Shown: one piece after another, positions 25,586-34,919 of the stretch
Numbering within the stretch: position 1 is the stretch's first letter
Layout of the letters: each line of letters begins with the position of its first letter
Assembly: GCA_004298615.1 (NCBI GenBank)
Contig: SCPX01000072.1
Location: 1-43,157 of the forward strand
Direction: 5' to 3'
Source of the DNA: Patescibacteria group bacterium
GTDB taxonomy: Bacteria; Patescibacteriota; Patescibacteriia; SCPX01
Length of the DNA stretch: 43,157 nucleotides
Translations under genes and position numbers: made by a program
The notes under the pieces: model-generated
Databases searched by the model: none
What the model saw: the letters and a program-made list of their open reading frames with translations, nothing else
Told to the model about the DNA's origin: nothing

Positions 25586-27217
25586 TTATTTTTTCAAACA
25601 AGCCTTGATGAAATCAACGAACAAAGGATGAGGGCTTAGGAAATGCGATTGGAATTCCGGATGAAATTGTACGGCGGCAAACCAGGGATGATCTTTCAGT
25701 TCAATAATTTCGGCTAAATTCTTTTTTTGGTAAATTCCGGAAATCACCAATCCGGCTTTTTCCAGTTTTTCCCGATATTCATTATTCAGTTCAAAACGAT
25801 GGCGGTGCCGCTCGGAAATTACTGGCTGGCCGTATGCCGCATAAGCGCGCGTACCTTTTTTGAGTGCGCACGGAAAACTTCCCAAGCGCATTGTTCCGCC
25901 GTATTCCCCTTTTTTCATCAAATCCACCTGCTCGGGCAAAATATCAATGACCGGATATGGCGTTTTTTTATTCACTTCGGTCGTGTGCGCGTCCGGCATT
26001 TTGGCGACATTTCTCGCAAATTCAATAGTCGCCAATTGCATCCCGTAGCACAGGCCAAAAAACGGAATTTTTTTCTCGCGCGCGTATTTGATGGCTAAGA
26101 TTTTCCCCTCCACGCCGCGCGAACCAAATCCGCCCGGCACAACAATTCCGTCAAATTTTGAAAGATTTTTTAAAGATTCCGGATCTTTTTCAAAATCCCC
26201 GCAATTGACCCAAGCCAATTCAATTTTCGATTTATTGGCATAAGCCGCGTGTTTTAAGGCTTCTATAACCGAAATATAAGAATCGGCCAAAGTGTAATCG
26301 CCAATCCCGAAATATTTTCCCACAATGCCGATTTTCACGGTTTTTTGCGACCGGCGCACTCCCTCCACTCTTTTGCGCCATTCGCGCACATCTCTTTTTT
26401 TAGCTACAAGCCCGAATTTTTTTAAAATCTTATCGGCAAACTTTTCTTTGTCAAAATTCAGAGGGACATCATACACGGAAGCCACATCGGGCGCCGCTAT
26501 GATATCCTCCGGCCGGACATTACAAAATACGGACAATTTTTCCCGCCGCACATCGTCAATGGTTCTTTCAGCCCGGCACACGATAAAATCCGGTTGGATG
26601 CCGGATGAGTTTAATGTCCTGACCGCGTACTGGGTAGGCTTAGATTTCATTTCTCCCAATTTTGAAGGTATGGGCAGATACGACACGAGAAGGTTCAGTA
26701 CATCGCCGGGATTTTTCAATTTCATCATCCGCGACGCTTCCAAAAATAAAATATTTTGGTATTCGCCTACCGTGCCGCCGACTTCAATGATCGTAATATC
26801 GGCTTTGTGTTTTTTTCGCGCCGCTTCAATTCGCCTGATCGCCTCCAAAGGAATATGCGGCACCACCTCAACGCACTTGCCGCCGTAATCCAGCGCCCGC
26901 TCTCGATCAATCACGGACCGATACACCGCCCCCGTGGTCATATAATTGTCTCTGGACAAAGTCGTATCCAAAAATCTTTCGTATGTGCCGATATCCTGAT
27001 CAGTCTCCAGTCCGTCCGCCGTCACAAAAACTTCCCCGTGCTCGGTCGGATTCATCGTGCCCGCGTCCACATTGACATACGGATCAATTTTCAGGGAAGT
27101 CACTTTATAGCCTTTAGATTGCAAAAGCATGGCAATGGACGCCGATACGGTCCCCTTGCCCACTCCGGAGATCACCCCGCCCAAGACGAAAATATATTTT
27201 GGATTTTTTACCGGCAT
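25586..27217 (-). CDS. pyrG: CTP synthase
   Basis: PyrG makes CTP from UTP, ATP and glutamine. The 543-residue length is normal. The synthase domain starts YIFVLGGVISGVGKGTVSAS with the P-loop, and contains DPYVNVDAGTMNPTEHGEVF (split here). The glutamine amidotransferase domain has GGFGSRGVEGK, the catalytic cysteine in FGLCYGMQLA and the His-Glu pair in QFHPEFQS. Its ATG follows the rplI stop by 2 bp; rplI lies upstream in the same orientation, so the two are probably co-transcribed. Confidence 0.97.
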   Translation of the reverse strand: MPVKNPKYIFVLGGVISGVGKGTVSASIAMLLQSKGYKVTSLKIDPYVNVDAGTMNPTEHGEVFVTADGLETDQDIGTYERFLDTTLSRDNYMTTGAVYRSVIDRERALDYGGKCVEVVPHIPLEAIRRIEAARKKHKADITIIEVGGTVGEYQNILFLEASRMMKLKNPGDVLNLLVSYLPIPSKLGEMKSKPTQYAVRTLNSSGIQPDFIVCRAERTIDDVRREKLSVFCNVRPEDIIAAPDVASVYDVPLNFDKEKFADKILKKFGLVAKKRDVREWRKRVEGVRRSQKTVKIGIVGKYFGIGDYTLADSYISVIEALKHAAYANKSKIELAWVNCGDFEKDPESLKNLSKFDGIVVPGGFGSRGVEGKILAIKYAREKKIPFFGLCYGMQLATIEFARNVAKMPDAHTTEVNKKTPYPVIDILPEQVDLMKKGEYGGTMRLGSFPCALKKGTRAYAAYGQPVISERHRHRFELNNEYREKLEKAGLVISGIYQKKNLAEIIELKDHPWFAAVQFHPEFQSHFLSPHPLFVDFIKACLKK

Positions 27218-27219
27218 AA

Positions 27220-27666
27220 TTAATCTTCTCTTTCCACGATCACGGTGATCGGCGCTTCCAGGCCGTGATTTAAATTCACAATCACCTCGTGATCGCCTAA
27301 TTTCTTAATCGGATTTTTAATGGAGATCTGCTTTTCATCAACATTGATATGATGCTTTTTTATGGCTTCCGAAATTTCTTTCGCGTGCACCGATCCATAA
27401 AGCGTTCCGTCTTCCTGCGCTTTGGCTTTCACGGCGATTTCCAGCATTTCCAATTTCTCGGCCAAGGCTTCGGTCTTTTCCAAATCTTTTTGCGCGTCGC
27501 TTATTTCTTTTGCTTTGCGCTCTTCCATCACCGCCGCTCTTTCCGGCGTGGATATTTCCGCCAAATTTTGCGGCAGCAAAAAATTGCGTGCGTATCCGTC
27601 CGCCACTTCTTTGGTGTCGTATTTTTCTCCCAAACCTTTTACTTTTTTAAGCAAGATTACTTTCAT
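27220..27666 (-). CDS. rplI: Ribosomal protein L9 (bL9)
   Basis: The product has 148 residues with the L9 start MKVILLKKVKGLGEKYD and the following GYARNFLLPQNLA. A long charged helix joins it to the C-terminal domain. The frame continues to 27693 upstream, but only MKVILL at 27666 fits the family. L9 is reported missing from several Patescibacteria lineages such as Microgenomates, so its presence favours a Parcubacteria-like host. It is followed by pyrG after 2 bp. Confidence 0.95.
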   Translation of the reverse strand: MKVILLKKVKGLGEKYDTKEVADGYARNFLLPQNLAEISTPERAAVMEERKAKEISDAQKDLEKTEALAEKLEMLEIAVKAKAQEDGTLYGSVHAKEISEAIKKHHINVDEKQISIKNPIKKLGDHEVIVNLNHGLEAPITVIVERED

Positions 27667-27708
27667 ATCGCTGATTTCATTATAGCAAATCAAAAATATT
27701 TTTCCAAG

Positions 27709-28947
27709 TTAGCCGCCGGCGGCCAATAATTCCAGCGCTTTGTCCATTTGCGGGTCTTTCTTTTCCTCGAAATCTTTATCCGAAAATTTCACTTCAACAT
27801 CAGGCGTTATGCCCTTTTCGGAAATAGAAACACCCTTGGGAGTAAGCCACTTGGCCACGGTCAATTTCAAAGACGACCCGTTGCCCAAAGACTCCAATTC
27901 TTGCACCGAACCTTTGCCAAAAGTCTTGGTACCAACGATTTTCGCCCGGCCGTGGTCTTGGAGAGCGCCGGCTACGATTTCCGAAGCCGAAGCCGATCCG
28001 CCATTTACCAATACAACCGTGGGTATATCTTGAAATCGCGCGATGCCATTGCCTTTCAATTCTTCTTTTTTATCTCTTTTGATCTGCTCAATAACCACGG
28101 TCTTGTCGCCCGTCCAAAAACCGGCAATATCCACGGAAACATCCAAAAATCCGCCCGGATTATTGCGCAAGTCCAAAATTATTCCGTCCGGATTTTTTTG
28201 CAATACCGGCATTACGATCTTTTCAAATTTTGCGGCCGTATCGGCATTGAAATGAGAAATTTTTATGTAAGCAAACTTTTTTCCGCCCGCTTCTTTCATT
28301 TCCCATTTAACGCTCTCAATCTGAATCTTATCTCGGATGATATTAAAATCCCTGGGTTCGCTAAATCCCTCCCGAAAAATATTCAAAGTGACATTCGTCC
28401 CTTTTGTTCCGCGAATTTTACCAACCGCCTCGTCCAAATTAATATTCACCGTATCCTGGCCGTCAATCTTTAAAATCATATCTTCGGCTTTGAGGCCGGC
28501 TCTTTCGGCCGGCGTACCGGGCAGGGGCGCGATGATTGACAAAATGTTATTTTTATTAAACCCGATTTCCGCGCCGATTCCTTCAAAACTGCCGGATAAT
28601 TCTTCATTGAATTTTTTTGTTTCATCCGGGGTGAAAAATACGGAGTACGGATCTTTGAGCGCGCCGACCACTCCCCGCACCGCTCCGTAGAATAAATCTT
28701 GATCAGTAACATTGTGATCCACGGCATCAAGCTTCACTTTTTGCCATACTTCCCAAAAAAGTTTGAAGTTCAAATCTTGCGGTACAACTGCGGAACCGCC
28801 TAAAGCAGTGCCGTCCAAACCGGAAGTGATCTGATCGGCCAAATCTTGTGCTTGTTTTTGCGTAGTGCCGACAAAAATACCTCCGCCGAAGCTCAGCACG
28901 GCGATTATAATAATGATGACGGAGGTAAGGTGTTTAGAAAAATTCAT
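27709..28947 (-). CDS. S41-family C-terminal processing protease
   Basis: The 412-residue protein has an N-terminal membrane anchor (about 9-27), a PDZ domain (about 122-205, with SIIAPLPGTPAERAGL) and the S41 catalytic core. The catalytic serine is in GGSASASEI (near Ser320) and the lysine in KTFGKGSVQ (Lys345). Such tail-specific proteases act outside the membrane on proteins with exposed C-termini. The gene starts 4 bp after the murA stop, so it follows murA in one transcript. Confidence 0.95.
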   Translation of the reverse strand: MNFSKHLTSVIIIIIAVLSFGGGIFVGTTQKQAQDLADQITSGLDGTALGGSAVVPQDLNFKLFWEVWQKVKLDAVDHNVTDQDLFYGAVRGVVGALKDPYSVFFTPDETKKFNEELSGSFEGIGAEIGFNKNNILSIIAPLPGTPAERAGLKAEDMILKIDGQDTVNINLDEAVGKIRGTKGTNVTLNIFREGFSEPRDFNIIRDKIQIESVKWEMKEAGGKKFAYIKISHFNADTAAKFEKIVMPVLQKNPDGIILDLRNNPGGFLDVSVDIAGFWTGDKTVVIEQIKRDKKEELKGNGIARFQDIPTVVLVNGGSASASEIVAGALQDHGRAKIVGTKTFGKGSVQELESLGNGSSLKLTVAKWLTPKGVSISEKGITPDVEVKFSDKDFEEKKDPQMDKALELLAAGG

Positions 28948-28951
28948 AAAA

Positions 28952-30217
28952 TCAATCTATTTTGGCAATTGCCGCGCCCAGCGACCTTAACCTTTCGTCA
29001 AATCTTTCATATCCGCGCTCAACTATTTCCGCGTCGTGAATCACGGTTTCTCCTTCCGCCGCCAATCCTGCTAATATCAAAGTGGCTCCGGCGCGCAGAT
29101 CCAGGCTTCTGATCTCCGTGCCATACAGAGGGGTGGCGCCGGTAATCAGCACGCGGTGCGGATCGCAAACTACGGCATTGGCGCCCATTTTTACCAACTC
29201 TCCGACATAGCCCATTCGTCCTTCAAACAAAGGATCATGGATCAGGCTCGTGCCGATGGCTTGCGTGGCCAAAAGCCCGAATGGCGCCTGCAAATCAGTG
29301 GGAAATCCCGGATAAGGCATTGTTTGCAAGCGAAACGATCTAAGACTGCCGTCGGTTGAGACGCGCAATTTCCCGTCGCCAATTTCAATCTGCACCCCGA
29401 TTTGTTTCAATTTCAAAATAATCAAATCAAGATGAGCAAGATCAACCGATTCTATCTCAATGTCGCCGCGAGTAGCCGCTGCCGCGGCCGCGAATGTCCC
29501 TATCTCGATCTGATCCGGTATGATCGTATGTTTGGCGCCGTTTAATTTTTCCGCCCCATCCACCGTGATTTCATGCTGGCCGGAAAAAATTATTTTCGCG
29601 CCCAGAGAATTTAAAAATTTTATCAAATCCTGCACATGCGGCTCCACGGCGGCGCCGCGAATAATCGTTTTTCCGGAAATCAAAGAAGCGGCCATCAGCA
29701 AATTCTCCGTCGCGGTCACGCTGAATTCCGGCAGTATAATTTCTGCATTGGCCAATTTTTCCGCCCGCATTGAATAAGCGCCGCGATTGCCGTCCACTTC
29801 AATTTCAGCTCCCAAGGCCTTGAGCGCCGCAAAATGCGCGTCCAGCGGCCGATTGCCGATAATGCATCCGCCTGGCTCGGGAAAATTTTCAATGCTGCGA
29901 AATCGCGCGAGTATAGGACCAAGCAACAACACCGAAGAACGCATTTTTTTCACCGCTTTTCGATCCAATTTTTCAAGAGCAATATCCTTGCATTGAATTT
30001 CCAATTTATGCTCATCAAGCCAATTCACATCCGCACCCATTCCTTTTAGAATGTCCAATAAATTATTTACATCCCGGATTTTCGGCACATTTTCCAAAAC
30101 GCATTTTTCCCGCGTCAAAAGAGTAGCCGCGATAATGGGCGTAGCCGCGTTTTTCGATCCTGAAATTTTTACTTTTCCCCGCAAAGGATTGCCGCCTTGG
30201 ATGATGAATTTTGACAT
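28952..30217 (-). CDS. murA: UDP-N-acetylglucosamine 1-carboxyvinyltransferase MurA
   Basis: MurA adds enolpyruvate to UDP-GlcNAc, the first step of peptidoglycan synthesis. The protein has about 421 residues. Conserved Lys22 and Asn23 are in SGSKNAA, and the catalytic loop PGGCIIGNRPLD contains Cys118, the residue targeted by fosfomycin; it is not the natural Asp variant. The frame reaches a TTG at 30223, but ATG 30217 (MSKFIIQGG) is the normal start. It is divergent from the PEGA gene and upstream of the S41 protease. Confidence 0.96.
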   Translation of the reverse strand: MSKFIIQGGNPLRGKVKISGSKNAATPIIAATLLTREKCVLENVPKIRDVNNLLDILKGMGADVNWLDEHKLEIQCKDIALEKLDRKAVKKMRSSVLLLGPILARFRSIENFPEPGGCIIGNRPLDAHFAALKALGAEIEVDGNRGAYSMRAEKLANAEIILPEFSVTATENLLMAASLISGKTIIRGAAVEPHVQDLIKFLNSLGAKIIFSGQHEITVDGAEKLNGAKHTIIPDQIEIGTFAAAAAATRGDIEIESVDLAHLDLIILKLKQIGVQIEIGDGKLRVSTDGSLRSFRLQTMPYPGFPTDLQAPFGLLATQAIGTSLIHDPLFEGRMGYVGELVKMGANAVVCDPHRVLITGATPLYGTEIRSLDLRAGATLILAGLAAEGETVIHDAEIVERGYERFDERLRSLGAAIAKID

Positions 30218-30272
30218 ATTCAATATTGAGAAATTTACCTGTTTACTGTATCATATAATGCAATAACTGTCT

Positions 30273-31307
30273 ATGCATCTAAATACCCGCCGATTAATCG
30301 CGGCCGCGTTTATCCTGGCATTTCTCATTGCGGCGCCGATCCTTGTTTTGTACACGGCCGGTTTGCGTTGGAATTTCAAAAAATGGTCTTGGCAGAGGAC
30401 CGGCAGTATTTTTATTGAGACCAAGCCTAAAGGCGCGGATGCTTTTTTAAACGATGAAAAAATTAAATCAAAGACTCCGGCCATCATCAACGCGCTTTAT
30501 CCGGATATTTATAATATCAAAATTGAAAAAGAAGGTCTTGTTTCCTGGGAGAGAAATATTGAAGTCTTGCCGGAAAAAACGAGTATTGTTGAAAATATCA
30601 TACTTTTCCCGAAAGAAATTATAAAGCGGGAAAAAGCCGTTTATTCGAAAAATGATTCTCCGATATTAAAATCGAGTGGCGGATCTTTTGTTTACGAGGA
30701 AAATATTTGGAAATTTGAAGCGGCAAAAATCAATCCGAAAAGCGATTATATTTTGACGGAAAATCAACCTGACGATTCTAAAATATTGGCATCGGCCAAA
30801 CATTTCGCAAATGTTTCCAATATCCCGAAAGAGGCGGCTGAAATTTTGGAAACCGACGGCGCGTCTTTTGCGGTTTTTAAGGACGAACAATATGGCTTGA
30901 TCGTTGGATTAATAACCGATAATATTTTCAGCAAAATTGACTACTTGAAAAAAGCAGGCGATTTTTTTTGGAACGAAAACGATCAGATGCTGACCGTTTC
31001 AGACGACCTGGAGCTTCTGCAATACGAATTCGGCGAACAGCCGATTAAAAAAAGTCTGGTTATCCGAGGCTCTTCCGGCATAGACCGAATGCTGCCGATT
31101 CAAAATTTCTCCTATACGATGATTTTGCAAAACAGGCAGATAAAAATAGCGGAACACGGCTCTTTTGGCACCCATATAACGCCCCTCATTGATTTGGAGG
31201 CGGACGAAAAATTCATATTCTGGGAAATGAACAAAAAATTCAATATTTCAATTTGGACTCAAGCCGGAGAGAATCTGCGGAATTTTGAAATCAATCTGTT
31301 GAAATAA
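30273..31307 (+). CDS. Membrane-anchored PEGA-domain protein
   Basis: The 344-residue product has a helix at about 8-29 and then an extracytoplasmic PEGA domain (about 44-115), seen in GSIFIETKPKGADAFLNDEK and SKTPAIINALYPDIYNIKIE. PEGA domains are short beta modules common in surface proteins. The remaining 220 residues look like beta-propeller-type repeats without clear motifs. It is divergently placed from murA; a -10-like TATAAT (30254-30259) lies 14 bp before the ATG but without a good -35 box. Function unknown beyond surface location. Confidence 0.75.
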   Translation: MHLNTRRLIAAAFILAFLIAAPILVLYTAGLRWNFKKWSWQRTGSIFIETKPKGADAFLNDEKIKSKTPAIINALYPDIYNIKIEKEGLVSWERNIEVLPEKTSIVENIILFPKEIIKREKAVYSKNDSPILKSSGGSFVYEENIWKFEAAKINPKSDYILTENQPDDSKILASAKHFANVSNIPKEAAEILETDGASFAVFKDEQYGLIVGLITDNIFSKIDYLKKAGDFFWNENDQMLTVSDDLELLQYEFGEQPIKKSLVIRGSSGIDRMLPIQNFSYTMILQNRQIKIAEHGSFGTHITPLIDLEADEKFIFWEMNKKFNISIWTQAGENLRNFEINLLK

Positions 31308-32105
31308 TCAAACAAGTTTTTTCTTGGCTAAATTTTTCAATTCATTATTAAATTCGGCGATCGCGCTTTCAATCGCCGGATGAAAATTTTTGTGCATTCC
31401 CCGTTCTTTTACGATACTCCCCGCTTCAAGAAGCGAATCGTATGTGCCGGCATCCAGCCACGCGCCGCCGATAACCGTTGACCGCAGCTGTTTATTATTG
31501 AGGTAATGGCGGTGGAGATCCGTGATTTCCGTTTCTTTCCGCTTTGAGGGCGCCAATTTCTTGGCCGCCTCGGAAACGGTTTCGTCATAGATGTAAAAAC
31601 CGACGATCGCATGATCGCTTACATATTTTTCCGGTTTTTCAACCACTTCAATCACCCGGCCTTGATCGTCAAATGACGCAACGCCGAATCGCTCCGGATC
31701 GGAAACTTTTTTCAAAAAAATATGCGCTCCGCCTTTAAATCCTTTCATTGTTTCCGAGAAATTATCTTCAAAAATATTATCGCCCAATATCATCGCGACC
31801 GAATCGCCGTCAATAAAACTCTCGCCTATGACAAAAGCTTCCGGAAGGCCCCTGGGCACTTTTTGCACCTCAAAATATATCTGAATGCCGTGATTTTTCA
31901 AAAGAGAACCGAGTAAATTCAAAAATTGGCCGCTGTGTTCCGGCGCCACTATCATAAGAATTTCCCGCACTCCTCCTTGGACAAGAGTATTAAGCGGATA
32001 AAAAATCATCTGCCTGTCATATACCGGTAAAAGCTGTTTGGATGTGGTGGCGGTAAGAGGAAATAAACGAGTGGCGGTTCCGCCGGCTAAAATAATGCCT
32101 TTCAT
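31308..32105 (-). CDS. rfbA: Glucose-1-phosphate thymidylyltransferase
   Basis: RfbA joins dTTP and glucose 1-phosphate to make dTDP-glucose. The 265-residue protein begins KGIILAGGTATRLFPLT, the nucleotidyltransferase signature with Ala in place of the usual Gly before TRL, then SKQLLPVYDRQMIFYPL, and has MILGDNIF and VIGGAWLDAGTYDSLLEA. It is the last gene of the rfbC-rfbB-rfbD-rfbA cluster and overlaps rfbD by ATGA. At 265 residues it is shorter than the roughly 290-residue E. coli enzyme. Confidence 0.95.
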   Translation of the reverse strand: MKGIILAGGTATRLFPLTATTSKQLLPVYDRQMIFYPLNTLVQGGVREILMIVAPEHSGQFLNLLGSLLKNHGIQIYFEVQKVPRGLPEAFVIGESFIDGDSVAMILGDNIFEDNFSETMKGFKGGAHIFLKKVSDPERFGVASFDDQGRVIEVVEKPEKYVSDHAIVGFYIYDETVSEAAKKLAPSKRKETEITDLHRHYLNNKQLRSTVIGGAWLDAGTYDSLLEAGSIVKERGMHKNFHPAIESAIAEFNNELKNLAKKKLV

Positions 32106-32938
32106 ATTTTTAAATACTCTTCTAGCGCTTCCTGCCAGCTTCTGGCCGGAGAAAGCTTGGTGTTTAATAATATTGAATATTTCGGCCTTTGAGCCGGGCG
32201 AGGAAACCGGCCGGCCGGCACAGGAATCAATTTACACGAAATATTTTTTAATTTCAAGGCCTCATCGGCAAATTCATACCAAGTGCAAGATCCGCCGTTT
32301 GTGCCATGATAAATCCCGTAGGGTATTTTATTGGCAACAATTTCTTTTGTGATCTTGGCCAAATCCGGCGCGTAAGTCGGCGAGCTCAATTCTTCGTTAA
32401 CCACTTCCAACTCTTTCTTCTCTGCGGCTAAATTCAAAATCGCTTCAACAAAACTTTTTTTGGATCCATCTCCTATTCCCGGCTTCCCGAATAATCGCGA
32501 CAAGCGAATTAGATAATATTTTTCTCCGATCTCTCGCAAATATTCTTCTCCTTTGGCTTTTGACTTTGCGTAAACGCTTTGGGGATTTATTGCGTCGCCT
32601 TCTTTGTGTCCGTTTTTTTCAATTCCCTCAAAAACATAGTCAGTGCTGAAGTGAACAAATGTCGCCCCGATTTCTTTTGATACAAACGCCAAATGCTTTA
32701 CCGCTTCGGCATTTACGGCAAAGGCTGAATCTTTATCTTCTTCGGCTTTGTCCACCGCATTGTAGGCTGCGGCATTTAAAATTATATCCGGTCGCAATAC
32801 CGCAATTTTTTGAAAAACTTGAGTCTTATCGGTAATATCTAAATCTTTCCTATCCCAAGCGATTACAATGTGATTGGAAAATGTCTTTGCCAATTCCTGA
32901 CCAAGCATTCCGTGAGAGCCTAAAATCAAAACTTTCAT
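32102..32938 (-). CDS. rfbD: dTDP-4-dehydrorhamnose reductase
   Basis: RfbD carries out the final NAD(P)H reduction to dTDP-L-rhamnose. The protein starts MKVLILGSHGMLGQELA with the nucleotide-binding GxxGxxG and has the STDYVFEG motif and the catalytic YAKSKAKGE. The frame runs on to 32998 upstream, but ATG 32938 fits the family start and gives a 4-bp ATGA overlap with rfbB; it also overlaps rfbA by ATGA. The length of about 278 residues is normal. Translational coupling through the cluster is likely. Confidence 0.95.
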   Translation of the reverse strand: MKVLILGSHGMLGQELAKTFSNHIVIAWDRKDLDITDKTQVFQKIAVLRPDIILNAAAYNAVDKAEEDKDSAFAVNAEAVKHLAFVSKEIGATFVHFSTDYVFEGIEKNGHKEGDAINPQSVYAKSKAKGEEYLREIGEKYYLIRLSRLFGKPGIGDGSKKSFVEAILNLAAEKKELEVVNEELSSPTYAPDLAKITKEIVANKIPYGIYHGTNGGSCTWYEFADEALKLKNISCKLIPVPAGRFPRPAQRPKYSILLNTKLSPARSWQEALEEYLKI

Positions 32939-33930
32939 ACTTGATACTGTTTCTTGTAGTATTCCAAATATTCTCCGCTTTTGATTCTTTTCCACCATTG
33001 CTCATTTTGTTCGTACCAGTCAACAGTCTGTTTTATTCCCTGTTCGAAATTCACTTCGGGCTGCCAGCCGAGCTTGCGGAGTTTAGTTGAATCAATGGCG
33101 TATCGCCGATCGTGTCCGGGACGGTCTTTGACATGATCAATGCTTGATTCGTCTTTGCCTATTTTTTTTAACAAAATTTTTGTAATTTCAATGTTAGGAA
33201 TTTCATTTCCCGTGCCGATATTGTAGACTTCTCCGATTTCTCCTTTTTGTAAAATCGCATCAATGGCGCGGCAATGATCCTCCGTGAAAATCCATTCACG
33301 CACTTGTTGGCCATCACCGTACACCGGCACTTTTTTATTTTCCAGAAGATTGGTGATAAAGAGCGGTATTAATTTTTCCGGATATTGATACGGTCCGAAA
33401 AAATTGCAAGAGTGCGTCACGATTACCGGAATACCGTATGTTTTAAAATAAGAGCGACAAAGATGGTCTCCGCCGGCTTTGGAAGCGGCATAAGGACTAT
33501 TCGGCTCAAAAGGACTTTCCTCGGTAAATTTACCATTATTGATGCTTCCAAAAACCTCGTCCGTAGAGATTTGAATGTATTTTTTAATATTATATTTTCT
33601 GGCCGCTTCCAAAAGCGCGTAAGTGCCTAAAACATCGGTCGTAATAAACGCCTTGGGATCTAAAATAGAACGGTCCACATGAGTCTCGGCCGCGTAATTT
33701 ATAATCACATCAATATCTTTTACAACTTCATCAACCAATTTCTCATCGGCAATATCGCCTTTGATAAATTTATATCGGAAATCGTTTTCAACTTCTTTCA
33801 AATTCTCCAAATTTCCCGCATAGGTCAATTTATCCAGATTAACTATTTGAATATCGGGATAATTTTTTAAAAAATATTTTACGGCATTGGAGCCCATAAA
33901 GCCGGCACCACCGGTAATCAGTATTTTCAT
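32935..33930 (-). CDS. rfbB: dTDP-glucose 4,6-dehydratase
   Basis: RfbB converts dTDP-glucose to the 4-keto-6-deoxy sugar. The 331-residue protein has GGAGFMGSNAV at the N-terminus, THVDRSI, the STDEVFGS motif with the catalytic Asp-Glu, and YAASKAGGDH (YxxxK). The C-terminal region has RPGHDRRYAID. All catalytic residues are intact. A 100-bp foldback element separates it from the upstream rfbC gene, which lies on the same strand. Confidence 0.96.
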   Translation of the reverse strand: MKILITGGAGFMGSNAVKYFLKNYPDIQIVNLDKLTYAGNLENLKEVENDFRYKFIKGDIADEKLVDEVVKDIDVIINYAAETHVDRSILDPKAFITTDVLGTYALLEAARKYNIKKYIQISTDEVFGSINNGKFTEESPFEPNSPYAASKAGGDHLCRSYFKTYGIPVIVTHSCNFFGPYQYPEKLIPLFITNLLENKKVPVYGDGQQVREWIFTEDHCRAIDAILQKGEIGEVYNIGTGNEIPNIEITKILLKKIGKDESSIDHVKDRPGHDRRYAIDSTKLRKLGWQPEVNFEQGIKQTVDWYEQNEQWWKRIKSGEYLEYYKKQYQV

Positions 33931-33956
33931 ATAAAAACCGTATTAAAAATCTAATT

Positions 33957-34056
33957 AACAATGTTTTGTGGGTGACGCATTTCGGGGGACCCCCGACAAA
34001 CGCGCAGTGTTAACGAGCATTTGGCGGGGGTGAAATGCGGCAGGACCCGCAATGTT
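33957..34056. repeat. GC-rich foldback element in the rhamnose operon
   Basis: The 100-bp element has imperfect inverted ends: AACAATG on the left against AACATTG read from the right, then GTGGGT against GCGGGT, and GCATTTC (33977-33983) pairing with GAAATGC (34032-34038). Inside lies CGGGGGACCCCCG (33983-33995). It is much richer in G and C than its flanks and its right edge overlaps the rfbC stop codon. It looks like a MITE-type insertion; no transposase is present. Confidence 0.65.
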
Positions 34057-34513
34057 ATCTATTTTTAGTTGCCCAATCAAAATTTATTTCCTGATCGTTC
34101 CATTCGATTCTTTCTTCGTCCGGATTTTGCGGATCATAACACTCAGTCGTGTGATACAAAAGACAGACTTTCTCATTTCCCAAGACGCGATAGCCGTGCG
34201 CCACAAAAGGCGGAATAATAATTAAAACTCTGTTTTGTTCGCCCGCGCAAATCACTTGAGTTTCTTTGTGAGTCGGCGAATCTTCGCGCATATCGTATAA
34301 AACCACCTGCGCCATTCCCTTTATTACAAACCACAAATCCCACTGAATTTTGTGCCAATGAAACGCCTTGATCACTCCCGGATAAGTTTCAGTATATGAA
34401 GTTTGTTTGATCGGAATTTTAAAATCATCAGCCGCTTCTTTAAACACTTCGGTAAAAAATCCTCGATCATCGGGAAAAATTTTTAACGGTTTAATTTTCA
34501 CTTGGTTTATCAT
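34055..34513 (-). CDS. rfbC: dTDP-4-dehydrorhamnose 3,5-epimerase-like protein
   Basis: RfbC epimerises the 4-keto sugar at C3 and C5. The 152-residue cupin protein has DDRGFFTEVFKEA, the substrate-side region GVIKAFHWHKIQWDLWFVI and PPFVAHGYRVL. The usual GVLRGLHFQ reads GVIKAFHWH, so the family histidine remains but the region is divergent. At 152 residues it is shorter than the 185-residue E. coli enzyme. Its place with rfbB, rfbD and rfbA supports the call. It overlaps the upstream membrane protein gene by 23 bp. Confidence 0.88.
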   Translation of the reverse strand: MINQVKIKPLKIFPDDRGFFTEVFKEAADDFKIPIKQTSYTETYPGVIKAFHWHKIQWDLWFVIKGMAQVVLYDMREDSPTHKETQVICAGEQNRVLIIIPPFVAHGYRVLGNEKVCLLYHTTECYDPQNPDEERIEWNDQEINFDWATKNR

Positions 34514-34919
34514 AATCGTCCTCCATTAACAATAATATTGACATTAATAAAATTATTATGCCGGAAATTATGGAAATTGCAAGTCCTAATTTTCCTAAAT
34601 CTTTAGTTTTAAAATAAATCAACCCGCCGGCAATGACGCTTAGTATGACAATGAAAACAATATCGAGCGCTCTGATTTTATTTTTTGCTTCTTTTTTCTC
34701 GCCTTCTTGGTTTTCTTCTTTTTGGGATACAACCGTGAAAACGCCGCTCCCCACCACAATCCCCAATAATATATTCATACTGAAAAAACCCGACACGAAT
34801 CCCGGAAAAAAATCTTCAATCAAATAGAATAAAAGATACGATAAAAGAGAGATTTTAAAAACCTCGGCGATAAGTTCTCTGACGATTTTCCAAATCAATT
34901 CAAAAGTTTGCAGGGTCAT
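34491..34919 (-). CDS. Small polytopic membrane protein
   Basis: The 142-residue product has four hydrophobic segments (about 18-37, 44-65, 83-102, 110-132), with a charged loop (KEENQEGEKKEAKNK) between the second and third. I recognise no family. It overlaps the upstream anchored protein by ATGA and the rfbC gene by 23 bp, so it belongs to the rhamnose transcript. A role in export or assembly of the glycan is possible from context only. Confidence 0.65.
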   Translation of the reverse strand: MTLQTFELIWKIVRELIAEVFKISLLSYLLFYLIEDFFPGFVSGFFSMNILLGIVVGSGVFTVVSQKEENQEGEKKEAKNKIRALDIVFIVILSVIAGGLIYFKTKDLGKLGLAISIISGIIILLMSILLLMEDDYDKPSEN

